Source: Gymnorhina tibicen
Taxonomy: Eukaryota > Chordata > Aves > Passeriformes > Artamidae
Assembly (NCBI GenBank): GCA_013399875.1
Contig: VXAZ01009468.1
Span: 1,237,347-1,301,346 of the forward strand
Direction: 5' to 3'
DNA length: 64,000 nt
Shown here: in pieces, positions 35,421 to 48,540 of the stretch
Numbering within the stretch: the first letter of the stretch is position 1
Layout of the letters: each line of letters opens with the position of its first letter
The notes under the pieces: generated by a model
The model's database searches: none
What the model saw: only the letters and a program-made list of their open reading frames with translations
Told to the model about the DNA's origin: nothing
Made by a program: the position numbers and the translations under genes

Positions 35421-38400
35421 GAGCTTTGTGTCTTTCTTCAAGCACCATTTATCAAAGGAACAGGTTGCTCTTGTCATGCTGATAACAGCGAGCAACTTTC
35501 CCGCTTGCATTGTGTTTCTAAATCCAGTTTAAGTTGTTTTCCTTCAATATGAATAATTTTTGAACCGTTTTTGAAAGAAAAATGCAATCCAAGCACACTT
35601 ACTTATTTTGTTGGTGGTGCTGGAAATTAGAGTACAAATGCTTTATCTGCATTACAAATACTATTACAAAGTGCTGTGGTGCTTTAATCTATCTTCTAGA
35701 TTTTTTTTTTATTATTATTCATGCTTGAAGTGCTTCATCTTAATGCTCACAGTAGTTACCATAGGTACACACAGCAGCACCAACCCCACTAGAGGGTTTT
35801 CTGTGTTTTGTTTTCTTTTTCCTGATGCTCTTATTATTTGGATGACATTAAAGTATAAACAAGCCAACAGATGTGCCCACAACCTGGTCGCTCTCTTGGT
35901 GGAAGGAAATACTTGATTGCAGGAAGAGGGGTTTTGTGTGTGTGTGTTAGTATTGGGATAATGTCCTGAGTGCTACTTGACGATGGTGTTATCAGAAAGT
36001 AGATTGGAAAATGTTGCCTAAAAATCACATGGGAGACAGTACATAGCTGCAGGGAAAGACCTGATGGTGCTGGATTTATATTTGGGTTGGCTTGACTAAT
36101 GTTCCAGCCCCTATTCTGAAGTACAGTTATGCCTGTCTCCCTCTGGCTGTTAAAAGCTAAAGGATGATGGATCTGAGGCTGCAGCATGAGGGAAATTACT
36201 GGAGCTTCAGTTCCTTCAAAATGCACCATCTGTTTAGCAGCCAGGGCAGCTCTAAGACAGGAGACCTCTCATTTCCAAGGCTGAACCCTTATATTTGGTC
36301 CTTCCTACACAAGGAGGGAAACCTGACAGATGTCATATGGTTTTATCTAAGGACAGGGATTCTCTATGAAGAATAACATCCTGTGTGGATGTCCCATCTC
36401 CTCTGCTCATTACTTGCTAAAACTCAGTATAGGCTCAGCCTGAGACGTGGTGGCCGCAGGGACAGAGCTGCTGGAGCAGTGTCCACACCAAACAGGCTGC
36501 ACCCGTGACAAAGCAGAGTGGTTTTCCTGTATTGCTGCATTTTGGGGATGAAAGGTCACCTGCTGTAAAGCAGTAGTTTCATTCAAGCAGCAGCAACTAA
36601 GGCACTTTGCAGCAGGTGAGGGTCCACAGCAACCAATTCTATTCCTTGATTGCTCAGAAGGGGCTCAATCCTTTCCTGGTTCATTTGATAGCTGGGTGAA
36701 TCGTGATTTACAAATATTCGTATCAAAATCCCCCAGGCCAGCTTCTTTAATCTGATTTCCCTCTTCTCCTCTTTTTAAAGCAAAATCTTATCAATCAAGC
36801 TATTACGAGGAAATGTTAGTATTTTAAGTGCATTTGCTATGTATGGACAGAGTCAGCATGCACATCCAAGCACATAAAAATTTGATAATCCACATTTCAA
36901 AAAGAGATATCAAAAGGCATAATTTAGTATGTTCTCATTGAAAAAATAATGAACTGCACATTCCTTAGTACTGTATATTCAACAATCCTAATTACTGAAG
37001 CTATTTACGTTAGAAAGATGATTTGCACAACCTGAAGGGTTAGAAGATGGTGATGTGGGTGGGCTGTGGTTTTGTTGCATTTCGATTTCCAGTGAAAGCC
37101 AAGTCTTCTGATTCCTGGGAACCTGATGCACCATCCTCCAGGACCACCACTGAACTACAGACTGAACCATGGAAATGGTTCAGCATAATCTCTCTCAAGA
37201 TGGAGAATGATTGAATTGCGCTGTTGTATTGGAAAATACCTGGCAGAACCAAAGCCTCTGGGGTTTCTTGACTGGTTGTGCTTGTATGTGGTTGCTGGAG
37301 CCTACAAGCCTGGCAGCTTTTTTCTCCATGTTTTCACACCTGTGGAAGGAGGAGTAGAGTTGTGGTAGTTTGGGGAACACCCCATAAATTTCAGATGGGT
37401 TTGTGGACAGACATCCTGTAGAGGCAGAATTGCGAGTGCTTGTGTGGGACAACCTGCAGCAGGGCTTTGCCTTTGGTATGGACAGACAAGAGCAAAGAGG
37501 TATGAAATTATTTCATAACCTGTGTTCCAGGCTGACCTGCTCCATGACCGAGATGTTGAGCTGTGGAAATTGAGCGTTTAACCCATAAGTATTTGTGACT
37601 CTCCCATCTTGCCTCTGTTCATGGATGAACACAGGAAGATAGTAGCACTTTCACATTAGGGTTTGGTGGACAATCAGTTCTAGCAGGAGGGCATGTACCT
37701 CTGAGGGAATGTGCTGAAATGTATGCAAATGTATGCAAATGTATGCAAATTTGCAATTCACTTTTCCCCCACCTTCTTTTGCAGAGGATATTAGCAGGTA
37801 TGCAAAGATCTAAAATTATCCAATTGAGAGGAATGCTGTAAAAGAGTCAGGAGGGGCAGGTACCCTAAAGTTTGGAGATTCAGTAGATTTGGATGTTCAC
37901 TGAATTCTCTCCTCCCACCCATCCCTAATAAAGAGATTAATCATTTCTACCTCCTACTGCAGGAAAACCTAAAATCACAAACACCTAATTGTGCTGGAGG
38001 CAGTGAATTCACAGGAAAACTGTTGGTCTGCTGCTGAACTGGAAGATGTTGCCAAACCTAAAGGCAGAGTTCCTTTCACTCTTTTTTCCCCCTGTAATTT
38101 GGAAATTCAGTGACAGAAGGATGATTTTCAAGCTAGCTACTGTCTGGATTGCTGAAACACAGGCATCCAGAGTTTGACATTTTGAACAAAACAATACTTG
38201 ATCCAGACAAGTAATACAGCAACTATGTGATTGCAGTGTTGGGTTCTTCTTCCTCTTGTAAGAGGTATTTTTCCTCTCTGCTCTCAACAGCAAACCAGAA
38301 TGTTCTGCACCCTCATAATTACATAGTGGTGGATTGGCTGATTCTGTCTATGTGCTGGGAATAAGATGCCTTTGTTTCTTCATGCCATGTAAAAAACCTA

Positions 38401-38741
38401 AAAACTCTAACAATCCAAGTATGCACTTATCCGTGAAAAGAAACATTTGCAGAGGTGGGGCTTGGGTCTGAGCTGACCAAACTTCTACTTAAACCTTGAC
38501 TGCATCCAGGTCTGGTTATTGGTGAGCCTGGAAGCACTTCATATTTATGGTCCTGCATCTCTGTCATGCTGCTTTCACTGTGTGTGCCTGAACAGCTCTG
38601 AGAGTCTGGACCTGGATTGAAGATGAGTGATTCTTTGCTGCACTTTGCATTTGCTTAGGTGATTCTCCAGCTTTTGCCCAAACTTTTCAAGTCTCCACAG
38701 TTTTCTGAGCAAAACTAGCAATCTCACAGGCAAAGATATCC
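35421..38741. other. Intergenic sequence with possible regulatory sites
   Basis: No gene is recognised. A GT run lies at about 35936-35947. The 36690-36960 part is AT-rich with many homeodomain-like TAAT cores and resembles a conserved non-coding element, though I cannot test conservation. A triple octamer array at 37721-37750 is listed separately. Confidence 0.5.
37721..37750 (+). promoter_or_regulatory. Tandem triple octamer (ATGCAAAT) array
   Basis: Three exact head-to-tail 10-bp copies of GTATGCAAAT place the octamer ATGCAAAT at 37723-37730, 37733-37740 and 37743-37750. The last copy runs into a palindromic GCAAATTTGC. ATGCAAAT is the binding site for POU-domain Oct factors. The 10-bp period puts the sites on the same face of the helix. 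It may be a regulatory array or only a short microsatellite. Confidence 0.6.
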
Positions 38742-38830
38742 TTAGAATCATAGGATCATTCAGGTTGCAAAAGACCTCTAAGATCCTCATGTCCAGCTAT
38801 TACCCCTGCACTGCCGAGTCCACCAGCCAG
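38742..38830 (-). mobile_element. CR1 LINE 3' fragment
   Basis: In minus orientation the element ends in the CR1 tail; on the plus strand it begins agaatcataggatcattcagg, then aaaagacctctaagatcctc and tgcactgccgagtccacc. These match the reversed 3' end of avian CR1. It is short and 5' truncated. Confidence 0.88.
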
Positions 38831-38902
38831 AGCCGTGAGATGATCCCGGGATCACATCAGTGCTGAGCTCTGCAGTGCCAGGCAAACACATGGGCGGGAG
38901 AG

Positions 38903-38938
38903 CAGCAGGTTAAAAGGAATCAGCAGGTTAAAAAGAAT
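38903..38938. repeat. 18-bp tandem duplication
   Basis: Two 18-bp copies beginning cagcaggttaaaa lie at 38903-38920 and 38921-38938, differing at one position. Probably slippage. Confidence 0.85.
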
Positions 38939-39029
38939 AAGGACGGAAAACCTCTGATTCCCCTCCAAGCCTCAGATTTGGCTGAAGCTCCGGGAGGCTA
39001 AGAGAGCCATTTGCCTTTAGAGTCAAACG

Positions 39030-39400
39030 CTGGCCCCTCTTTCTCCTCCCGGCTCGAAGAATCGTCGCTTTGTAGATCCCGAGAGGAGAGGAATGCCCTG
39101 GCGGGGGTCTGAAACCACCCCACTGCCATCCCTTGCTCTTTGCGAGCCCTGGCAGTCCGGGAGGAGCCCGGGGAGAGGTGACCACAGGGTGTCACTCGCA
39201 CCCCGCGAGTGAAGCATCCCCGGCGCTCCCCGAGCCCCTCCCGGGGCACGGCGGGGGAAAGGGCGTGCGAACGGCTCCGAGTTATACTCCGGAACAAGGA
39301 AACAGAAACCTTGGTGCTGCTCGTCGGGAATGGCCATCTATTTGCACATCTCTTTTGATAGTCAGGATGCAGCCGAAGTTTCCAATCTGCCCGTTCTTTC
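39030..39400. promoter_or_regulatory. Isolated CpG island, possible promoter
   Basis: About 370 bp with a high density of CpGs (more than twenty by eye, for example the cluster ccccggcgctccccgagccc near 39217-39236), surrounded by AT-rich CpG-poor sequence. Long open frames cross it on both strands (38998-39438 minus, 39133-39480 plus) but neither has a domain I know. It may be the promoter of an unannotated transcript, a first exon of a distant gene, or a GC-rich insertion. Confidence 0.5.
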
Positions 39401-42400
39401 TCTTTCCAGAGCAAGTCTCCCAGGGAATGAATTATCATGCAGACACAAGCAGGTCTAGAGAGGGATGTGTGGGAGTATGAAGGAGAGGGGGATCAAATAA
39501 ATAGAGATTTGCAATAACCTGCACTATTAATGTTTGCACATTTCAAACTGTCTTTAGGGTTTGTTTCCAAATTTCTTTTAATGGGATTTATTTTTCTTAG
39601 ACTCCCAGGATTTTTCTCTTTTGGACCAGGTTCTTGGAACATTTGGTTTTAAGAACAATTCTTATTAAGATCGATCTAGAAGTCTATCTGTCACAGACAG
39701 TTTCTGCATATACAATCGCACTGACAAGTGTCTAAGATTTTCCAGGCTAGAAAGCCTTCCATTTGGAGCTGGCAGCTTGGGGCATGTGAGCCAGGTGGCC
39801 TCAGGAAAGCCGATTCAGCACGTGGCTTCTGCCACTGCCTGCAGGACTCGGCCAGCAGCAGGATTTGTGTCCTGCTGAGGCAACGACGATTTCCAACGAG
39901 CTTTGCTTCTTGACCTGGGAAAAGGGATTGGGCAAGGAATGGAGCCACTGAGCTTTCCCCTTCTTGATGCTTTTGCTGCATGAATCACATCTTGTCTGCC
40001 TCAGGCATAAGCCCTCCTGCTGGGTCTGTAATTTGCCCATTTGTGTCAATTTACAGGTTAAAAAGAAGGGTCCCAGTCCTGCTGCTGATGGGTCTCCAGA
40101 CAGCTTGGGTGGAACTTTCCACCTGGATATTCACAGTGTTTGGGGATATGCGTAAAGGACATTTTTGTCTTGGTATGCAGATCACCAGGGTTCATTGTAA
40201 GAGTGCTTGGCCTAGTTACCTCTTGTTCCCTCTTTTCTCCTGTGAGTTCTCTAAGGGCAAAGAGCCTTATTTTCGTCTGGAAAGACTCAGCATGATCCAC
40301 TGAAAAGAAAAAAAGGAGGCAGAGATGACTTCTCCCCCTCCCCCTCTAATATCTTAGCTGGCTCATCAGCAAATTTGCAGTGAATTTCTTTTCCTGTTCT
40401 TATGCAAACCCCTCTTGGGAAAAAAACCCCCATAGATTTGAAGAAAAGGAAAATACCTGCTCTTTAAAAGTAATAGCTGTCCAGCAATGCAAAGATATTC
40501 AAAGATACAACCTCTGAATTAATCTTCTTGTAAGTTCCTCTTCACAACCATTCGTGAATGGCCACAAGAAGCTCAGTCTGTGCAAAACACTGAGGAAGTG
40601 ACACAAATAATTCCTTAGTACTCTGCACATCCCACAGCTGTAACACTGTGATCTGTTGGCTACTTTGGCATCTCGGGAATGGAGCAGAGGAAGCCAACAG
40701 ATGCATTGCCTCTGTATGAGCCTGTTCTGTGCCATGCCTCCTTCAGCTACTCTGGATGATTTGTCACTAGGGATAGAGGTGCCATTTAGTTTTGTTTGCT
40801 TGGAGACAGTTCAGTGTGTGCATCCAGCACTGAGATATCCTCAACCTCGGGAACAAAGAGTCCTGTCCTCAGTGACTCTGTGCCCCTTTGCCTTGTGTCT
40901 CTAGGTCCTCCTGACCCCTCAGAGTGGGAGATCAGATCTGTTTGGAGCATATGGAGTCATTCCACATCACTAAGTTAGCCTGGAAATGAGAGTTGGCAGT
41001 GGCTGTTATCTATTACCACTCGACAGAGGGTTGGCTGCCTGTCAGATTTGTCTCTAGAGTCTTCTTCCACAGGCATGTGTGTCCCTATTGCAAAATTCAC
41101 CATCCCAAATGACATCAACTGTGCCTTCTCTGCAGGAGCTGAATTAGCCCTAGAGACTCTCTCATCCGTCAAAAGCTGGAGCCAAGTCATACTAGGAAAA
41201 CAGCAGGATGAGGAAATTGTGCTTTCTAAGTCGCACTTGTTTTATGGATAGGTCAAGACCTCCAATCACCAGGGTCATCAATCCAATTAGAGAGCGTACT
41301 TAAAGAAACCCTGTGAGCACTCATTATCAGCAAGTGCTGCAATGTGTGCCACAGGAGAAGGGCAACAACACAGACACAGAGGCAGCCCAGTGATGCTGAC
41401 CCATTCAAAGGACTTTTCCATGGGCAGGATTTCTGTAGCTGCCCCTGCAGCTTGCCAGCCATTGTCAGTAAATCAGAGGAAAGTGAAATTTGTGAGTTTA
41501 ATTGTGCCTGCAGTTAATGCAGAGAAAATGGAAGCTGTGGGCTGCTGCAAGGCTGCTTCTTTTTGGTGAGATTAATTTCAGTGACCTTCACCTGGTCACT
41601 GAAACTCCAGACATTCTTCTAAAATGTCTGGCTCTCTCACTTCTCCACTGGCCTGAGATCGAGTTGCAGCTCTCACTGAAGCTGGTTTCTCCTTCAGCAC
41701 AGATGTCTTTGTGGACATCCTGCTGATCTCCTCCATCCTAGACTGAGGGGCTCCAACTTCCCGTTGGCAGAGACCATCAATCTAGAAGTGTCCACTGAGT
41801 CGTTCAGACTGCCAGCCCAACCATCCTGGCTGTCCTGAAGCATGGTTTGCCTCAGCTGCACTACAGCTTCCCAAGTGGACACCTGCTTTTGAAAGACTTC
41901 ATCTCCCCTTGATATTTCTAAACATGATGCTTTGCCCTTCTAAGCAAACAGCTAGAAACCAAAATGGAAACAAGGGAAAATATGACACCCCCTGTTAATA
42001 AATGCAAAGCGATGGAAAACAATTTTGCCAACTAGGCAACTCAAATTAGACTTCTCCCTCAGAGGAATATGGTCGATTTGTAGCTCTTATTACAGTGTAA
42101 TGCTATTTCCCTAAAAGTTTGTGTGTGCATTTTAATGAATTCATAAAACCCGGACTGTAAAAGCCCCATGGGGGAAACCTGGCAGCTCTTTAATTCAGCA
42201 TTAAAGCTCAACTGATGTCAATTGAATTGATTTCTGCGCATAGAAATTGCATTCGTTGAATGAAAACTTTAGCCCTTGCCATTCCCCCTTTTAGAGCTCA
42301 CTGAAACACAATTGGCTCCTTGAGTCAGGTTCAATTACATGTTGAAAGTTTATAATCTGGTGGGCTGAATGGAGGCTGTGAAATCAAGAGAGAAAACCCA

Positions 42401-43359
42401 GCTAACCTGATTAAACCTTATACCATGGCCATCCTGGGGCAGTGAATCCTTGCTGGAGCACAGGGGCCCAGCTCCTCTCGGAGTAAGCAATGATTGCAGC
42501 TCAAGACTTTATTCTGGTAACAACCACGGCAACCTCAGTGTCTCTAATGGGAGTTCAGAGCTCTGACCTAATTTTAAATTTCACCTCTTTTAGCCTCATG
42601 AGAGGCTTGAATTGAAACAGGAATTGTGAAGGGAAGGGAAAGATTCAGTGGTTTCGCTGGTTTTGGATTCTCTTCTAGTGTCAGACACATCTGTGTTAGA
42701 GTATATTTGCAGTTGTGTTTCATATGGGTTTTACATCCCTTGATTTTTGCTATTAGCCTGGGGAAACTCCAGTAATTCCCCAAATTTTGACCTAAACAGA
42801 GTCAAAGCCAGGAAAGTTTTACTTGTTGGAAAGTCTTAGTTGTTTCCACAAACTCCAGTCTGCAGGAGGAGTTGCTGACTCCTGCAGGTTATTTCAGCAG
42901 ATGCAATCTGCAACAGATCCCGTATTTTGGATTTTATTTCTAGAATTGTTCCCAGTTCTCCTATGAACATGGTAGAAATCTGATGAAAGCAGCCTCCACT
43001 TGCACTATTCTGTTGAGGGTCAGATTAATGTTAGCTGTTCTCTTTGCTTTTCCAGTGTTTTGAGTACTTCTAATGCTTTTTCACTGCTCCCAGAGCCAAA
43101 AGCATATGAAGAAAAAAATTGTGTGATCTTCCCACTATTAAAAACCAATCAAATGGGATTTTTCTGTGTTTCAGCCTTCAGTAGAGGATAGACTTGTTCA
43201 AACCATTTGCTTATCCAGAGCCAGCATCACCGTAATTTCTATGGCACGGAGCCACCTTCTAAAATCCCTTTCAGTTTGTTTGGGTCATATGCAAAGAATT
43301 ATTCCCTAGTAACAACAGTGAGTGTTGGTATGGTGTACTCCAGCCAACAGCCGCAAGGT
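39401..43359. other. Intergenic sequence with a candidate conserved element
   Basis: No exon is recognised. The part from about 41960 to 42560 is AT-rich with low CpG, many TAAT/ATTA and CAATTG-like motifs, and no repeat character; it looks like a developmental enhancer but conservation cannot be tested here. Elsewhere unique sequence. Confidence 0.45.
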
Positions 43360-43530
43360 TTACTGCAGCCACAGATCCTCACACACCCATCTGAGACAAG
43401 TGTTATAATCCTGTTTTATGGATGGAGAGAGTGAGCAATAGAGATGTTCAGTAACTCGGGACAATCTGGCTGACTTTCTGACTGCCAGCCCTGAGCTGTG
43501 GTCTCCACCTCAGTTCCTCCATGGGGTGTG
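43360..43530 (+). mobile_element. Ancient L3/MIR-like repeat fragment
   Basis: Contains atcctcacacacccatctgag, then ttataatcctgttttatggatgg and a degenerate agagatgttcagtaactcggg, followed by a ctgactgccagccctgagctgtg segment. The order follows the L3/MIR-type 3' region. Decayed. Confidence 0.6.
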
Positions 43531-46500
43531 TGAGACATGCCTGAGCCCCACAGTCCAAGGTTTTGGATGAAACAGCTTTCCTTATTCTGACATCTCCACC
43601 TGCCATTTAAACCTATGTCCCCACAGGCAGCCCCTTATCCAGCCCAGGGCTGCCTGTGGTCACTGCAATAATGTCAGACTAGAGAAACTTCATTCCTTTA
43701 GTGAAAGAAAACTGCAGGTCTCTGCTTTTAGTTGGTCTGCAGATCTAAAGGAAAAACCTCATCCCCTTCATGGCTGCTGAAGGTAGGTCAAGAACAAGAT
43801 GTTTCACTACATCTGGGTTAAAAAGACCTTTTAAGTGGCATTTGCACTTTGTGGTGCACAAGGAAGGCCTTTGGGGTACTGGGCTATGTGCCAAATGACC
43901 AGGTAGTCACAAGGCAAGCTCAAAACACCCAGCACAGTGGGAATTTGCATTGGTCCTGGGCATGGATGGGATCTTTTTCCATCATTCACAAGCTGGTCTC
44001 CTATTTGCAGTCCACAAGGTCTTTTCAAATCCTTCTTTGGAAAAAAAATACCCCAAGCCTGTCTTGTTTAGCAATGCCATAAGAACTGAGCTAATTGCAG
44101 AGGAACATGCAATTTTATTAGAGCATTTCAGTATACACTGTGCCTTTCACAGTGGGACAGAGGCTGTCAAACACATGGAAGGGGCCCAAGAAATGGTCAC
44201 AGATGATAATTAGCTAGGAGCTTTGAAAAGCAACCAATAATTTTGGGCACAGCATCACAGAAGGACATAATATCCCAGAGTCCTGAGCAGCCTCTCTGGA
44301 AACACAACAGACTAATAGAGCAGGAAACTTTCCTTGAAGTTCCATTTCTGTTTTCCTTTTCTTATTTTTAGCTTCCTCAGTCTAGTGCCATGTCCTACAG
44401 ACTCACCAAGCAGCACTTAGCAGGATTGCCCCTGCCTATTATTGACTTTTTCTGTGCATGCTTTCTTACACCATGAAAACTACAGAGCCTGGTATATTTC
44501 TGCAGGCTTGGATAAATAAGCATAGTATTGGGGGTGGTGGTTATCCAGACATACAGAGGGTTCATTTCTCTGTTGCCATAAGTTTAAGTGGGAGCACACT
44601 TTGAAAAATCAATGTCCCTGAATTCCTCTGGCCTTCTTTTCCCAAAAGACACAGCTGCCCTTATAAGTTTTTTGGGGAAAAAAAGGAGCAGCAAAGCAGA
44701 AAAAGAGTCTAAAAGAGTCAACTTCAAAATTAATCCCCGTTTTCCTAACCAAATACCAGGGAGAAATCATCCTCAGCATAGCCCATGTGCTTATCATTTT
44801 ACAGCCACAACATACTTTGCTTTGTTGGCTTTGCCAAGCAACATGGCTGAGATGCAAATTGTGGGAAAGAAAGGAACAGCAGAAGGACTTTTTTCCCTTC
44901 TCCCTTCATTCAAATTTTTTTTGCTGTATCATCAACTTTAGGCATCCAGCAAAAATAGCCGTGAAATATGGAAATGTCTTGTTCATAGCACAGTGATTTT
45001 TAAAGGCTTCTGCTGTGCAAATGCAGCTGAGATAGGCTTCTATAGTCTCTTGTCATCTTCCACTGTAACAGCGCTTCCTCGCTATTTCACTGAATAAGCA
45101 GATACAACGGGAAACTATTCACCAAACTAAAACAACATCAAAAGCCCATTAAAGTTCTGATTTAAACTCTCCAAAAAGCATGGAAATTCTCAGAAAAATA
45201 ACAGGCACCCAGAATCTGTTTGCAGCTAGCCATCACCCTTAACATTATCCAACTGTGCCTGCATATTGGATGGCTGGCACTTGGCTGCAAGTTTTTTTCA
45301 ATGCTAGTGGGTTTAAACCAAACTCTTCACGGCCTTTTCTGTGCTGCTCCTTCTCAAACACCCTGAAGCACTCCCCTTTTCCCCCTTTCTTTTCCTGTCT
45401 GTTTGGCAGTACATGGACAGAGCAGGAGACTCAGACCACTCACTTTCAAGAGCACAGATCTCAGCTTGCAGTGTCAGAAGGGGCTCTGCTCAGGCAGCAT
45501 GAGCTGCCCTCTCTGTGTTGCTCTGCCCTGCGCAGACCAAGGATGAGACCCTTCTTTGCAACCCATTTACTGCTTGCTCTGTCAAGGCAGTGCTAGTTCT
45601 AGTGGGTGCTGTGACCAAGCCCTCACTGTACAATCTCTCCCCCTCATCCCAACCCCAGCTTTGCTCAGACTCTTATTTATCACTTCAAAGTACCTTTTGC
45701 CCCTTCAAGCTGAAGGAGACACTACGGGTAACACATGCATCTGCAGGCAAATTAATACCAGGGAAGTAAGGTGTGGCTATAAATTAATTAAAACTCATTA
45801 AGCTCCAAGTAGATTCCACCATTCACAATTCAAGTGTCAATATCAGGTGATGGTAAAACAGCTGAAGACACTTTTAATGTTTAATGAGAAAAACCAAATA
45901 GATAGTTAATGCAGCACTGTAATTTTCCTGGAGGAACTTCCTGTGCTGGTAGAGTACTGTAGCTGGTTCTCTAAATCCTCCCAGCTTTGATGCTGCTCTG
46001 CCCCTGGAACCAGCATGCCTGATGCTCTCAGCCAGTTTGGTGACCTAAACTGGCACAAAAACATTTCTTTTGATTTTTATTTCTGGTGACTTGCTTTTCT
46101 TAGCCAGTTCACTGAGTGTCTGCACAAGGACAGGCTCATGAACACGGAAAGGGCAGGACTGTGACAGGGTTTGCTGCCAAGAAGCAGCACCCTGTTCTCC
46201 CCAGGTGCTCAGCTAGGCAGGGAGCAGGGCAGTTTTAGATCAGCCTCTGCTTGGAGAGCTGTTCCCAGGGTCCTAACTGAGCCTAATGGGCCTCTGGGCA
46301 CTTTACAGATTCTATCAAGGCACTTAACCAACTCGAACTAAAAATCAAGAAATTGTATTACCAAAGCTAACGTGTTATTGATCATTGTAGACTACCAAAT
46401 GCAACTGTCAAATCAAAGTCAAATCAGAAAGCAAATCTCAGTATGAGACTGGAGCTATATTAGGCAAATCATCAACTGTGCAGCAGAAATAACCGGTCCT

Positions 46501-48534
46501 TATAAACTCCTGAAAGAATCTGAGAAACTGCTTCTACGTGGAGTTTAGAAATGCGAAACTGGACTTTATGCCTGGCTGTGTCCACTGATATACCCCTGTC
46601 CCTTGCTAGGACTGAAAATACATGGGCTTTAAATCCAGGCAATTTTGAATCTGAACCAAGGACAGATAACAAAGACCAAATAAGCTTTATTTCCATCTGC
46701 TGTCCCAAAGCAGAAAGAAAGCTGTATTTTTGATTCCAGCAGGAACGCAAGAAAAGCTTGCATGATTTCAGGATCTCCCACTTGGAACAAGAAATGAGAA
46801 GCCTGGGAGGTAGTTAGCTGTGTCTCCATTCCTCTTGTGCATCCTCTGTACTACAGTTTGACATCTCCAAATATCCTTGCTGTCTGCAGAGACAGCAGGC
46901 TATTTTGTGCTTCATTCACTGTAGGCTGTCAAAAAGGAGAAATCCCTGCCCTGCAGGCTCTGTCCTGGAGGATTTTGTTTTGCAAATCCAGTATCTGTCT
47001 CCTCTCTGCAGATCTCCTGCAGGGTTCAGCGCCTCTCTCCTCTTCCTTTGCCTATCGCTGTTCACCTGCTGGCAGGGGATTTCTGGCTGCCTATATCCCC
47101 ATCTCACAGGGACAGAAGAGCCTCATGTACTCGGCTCTTTTAATGGGCCTGCATCCATCATCACTCATCCCTGCAGAAAATGCTTGGGAACAGCATTAGT
47201 GTTTTCACAGCCTTTGTTGTACTGACCTGCTTTTGCAAAGCCTAGGAAAGGTGGGACAGGAAGGAGAAAGAAAAACTGCTCTGAGGACATCCCATCCCTC
47301 TGCCAGTGTTTGTTCTGTGAGAAATCCTGTGCTGCATGAGGAGTGCGCTGGTATTGTAAATCCTTATAAACGCCTGATAAAAGAATCAACCTGTCACATA
47401 AATGAAAGTCTCCATATGCTAGATACGGAAATGCAATCTGAAATCCTTTTACAGAGGAGCTGATAAATAGTGGGAATTCAGAGTGTCAGCAGAGATAGGG
47501 CTCAGATCACCTTGTTCCCTTTAATCTGATCACCAGGAGAGTCATAGTAAGGAAGGTCACAGGGCACGGAGACATGCTGTCTCTGGGGTGAGAGGGCAGT
47601 GGTGACACAGGCATTCCGTCCTGCTGACTACAGTGCTGGCTCTGTGTGGGCATTGGAAAACACCACAGTGCAAACACAGGATACATTTCACCTGGCTGAA
47701 ATCAGTTTGCGAGTGCCCAGTGACCTTTACAGTACGAGGAGACCCTTGTCACACACCTGTGGCCACAGCACTTGTGTGCAATGTTTGGTACAACATTACT
47801 GAGGTGTTTGAAGACACAGAGGAAGGCTGGGACAGGAGAGATGGAGCTGCACCTTTTCCACCTCATGCCACATCTCTCAGGCAACGTTTTGCATCCTTTG
47901 TTATCGAGGATAAAGTGGAATGCTTGCTATTAAGATGTTTGGCAGCTGGCATCACAAAAGATGAGGCCTAATTTGCACCTTGGTCCTTGTCCAACCCCCT
48001 GAACTCTGCTGGATCAATGGTGAACGTCCCGGTGCCCTGCCTGGGACAGCTCCCATCCAAGGGACACACCCACAGCCCCGATTTGATCCTGCCTCGTGAA
48101 CGCTCAGGGCGCCTCTGCTGCTGGAACAGAAAGGGAAGCAAATGAACACAGAAGGGGGACCACATTAAAACTAAGCTTGGGATATGAATGAGTAAGAATT
48201 GGGATGCTTTTGCTTGGGTAGAAAGCAAAGGACATGAGAACAAACTTTCATTGTGAGAAGTGTAACTCTTAGCAGTTGATTTCTTTTAGAGTTTATTATA
48301 CGTGCAATGTGCAAGGGCCATTATGAACAAATGTTTCAGCTGAATTTAGTTTTGCTTTTAGTATTTGTTGTGTTTGGACCCCTCAGGAGTCATGTCCTTT
48401 CTCCCTTGGCTGATGTGCCTTGTGAGTCCAGTCAGCTCCCCTTCTGCTTATCTTTCATTTTTGTACGGGTCATTTTGAAACTCAGTTTCCCATCTCTCTT
48501 CCTGCCTTTCTCCTTAACGTGGTCCCTCTGCCTT
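43531..48534. other. Intergenic sequence, no gene recognised
   Basis: Five kilobases of unique sequence with no exon, RNA gene or clear repeat that I can support. Confidence 0.5.
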
Positions 48535-48540
48535 CCCAGG

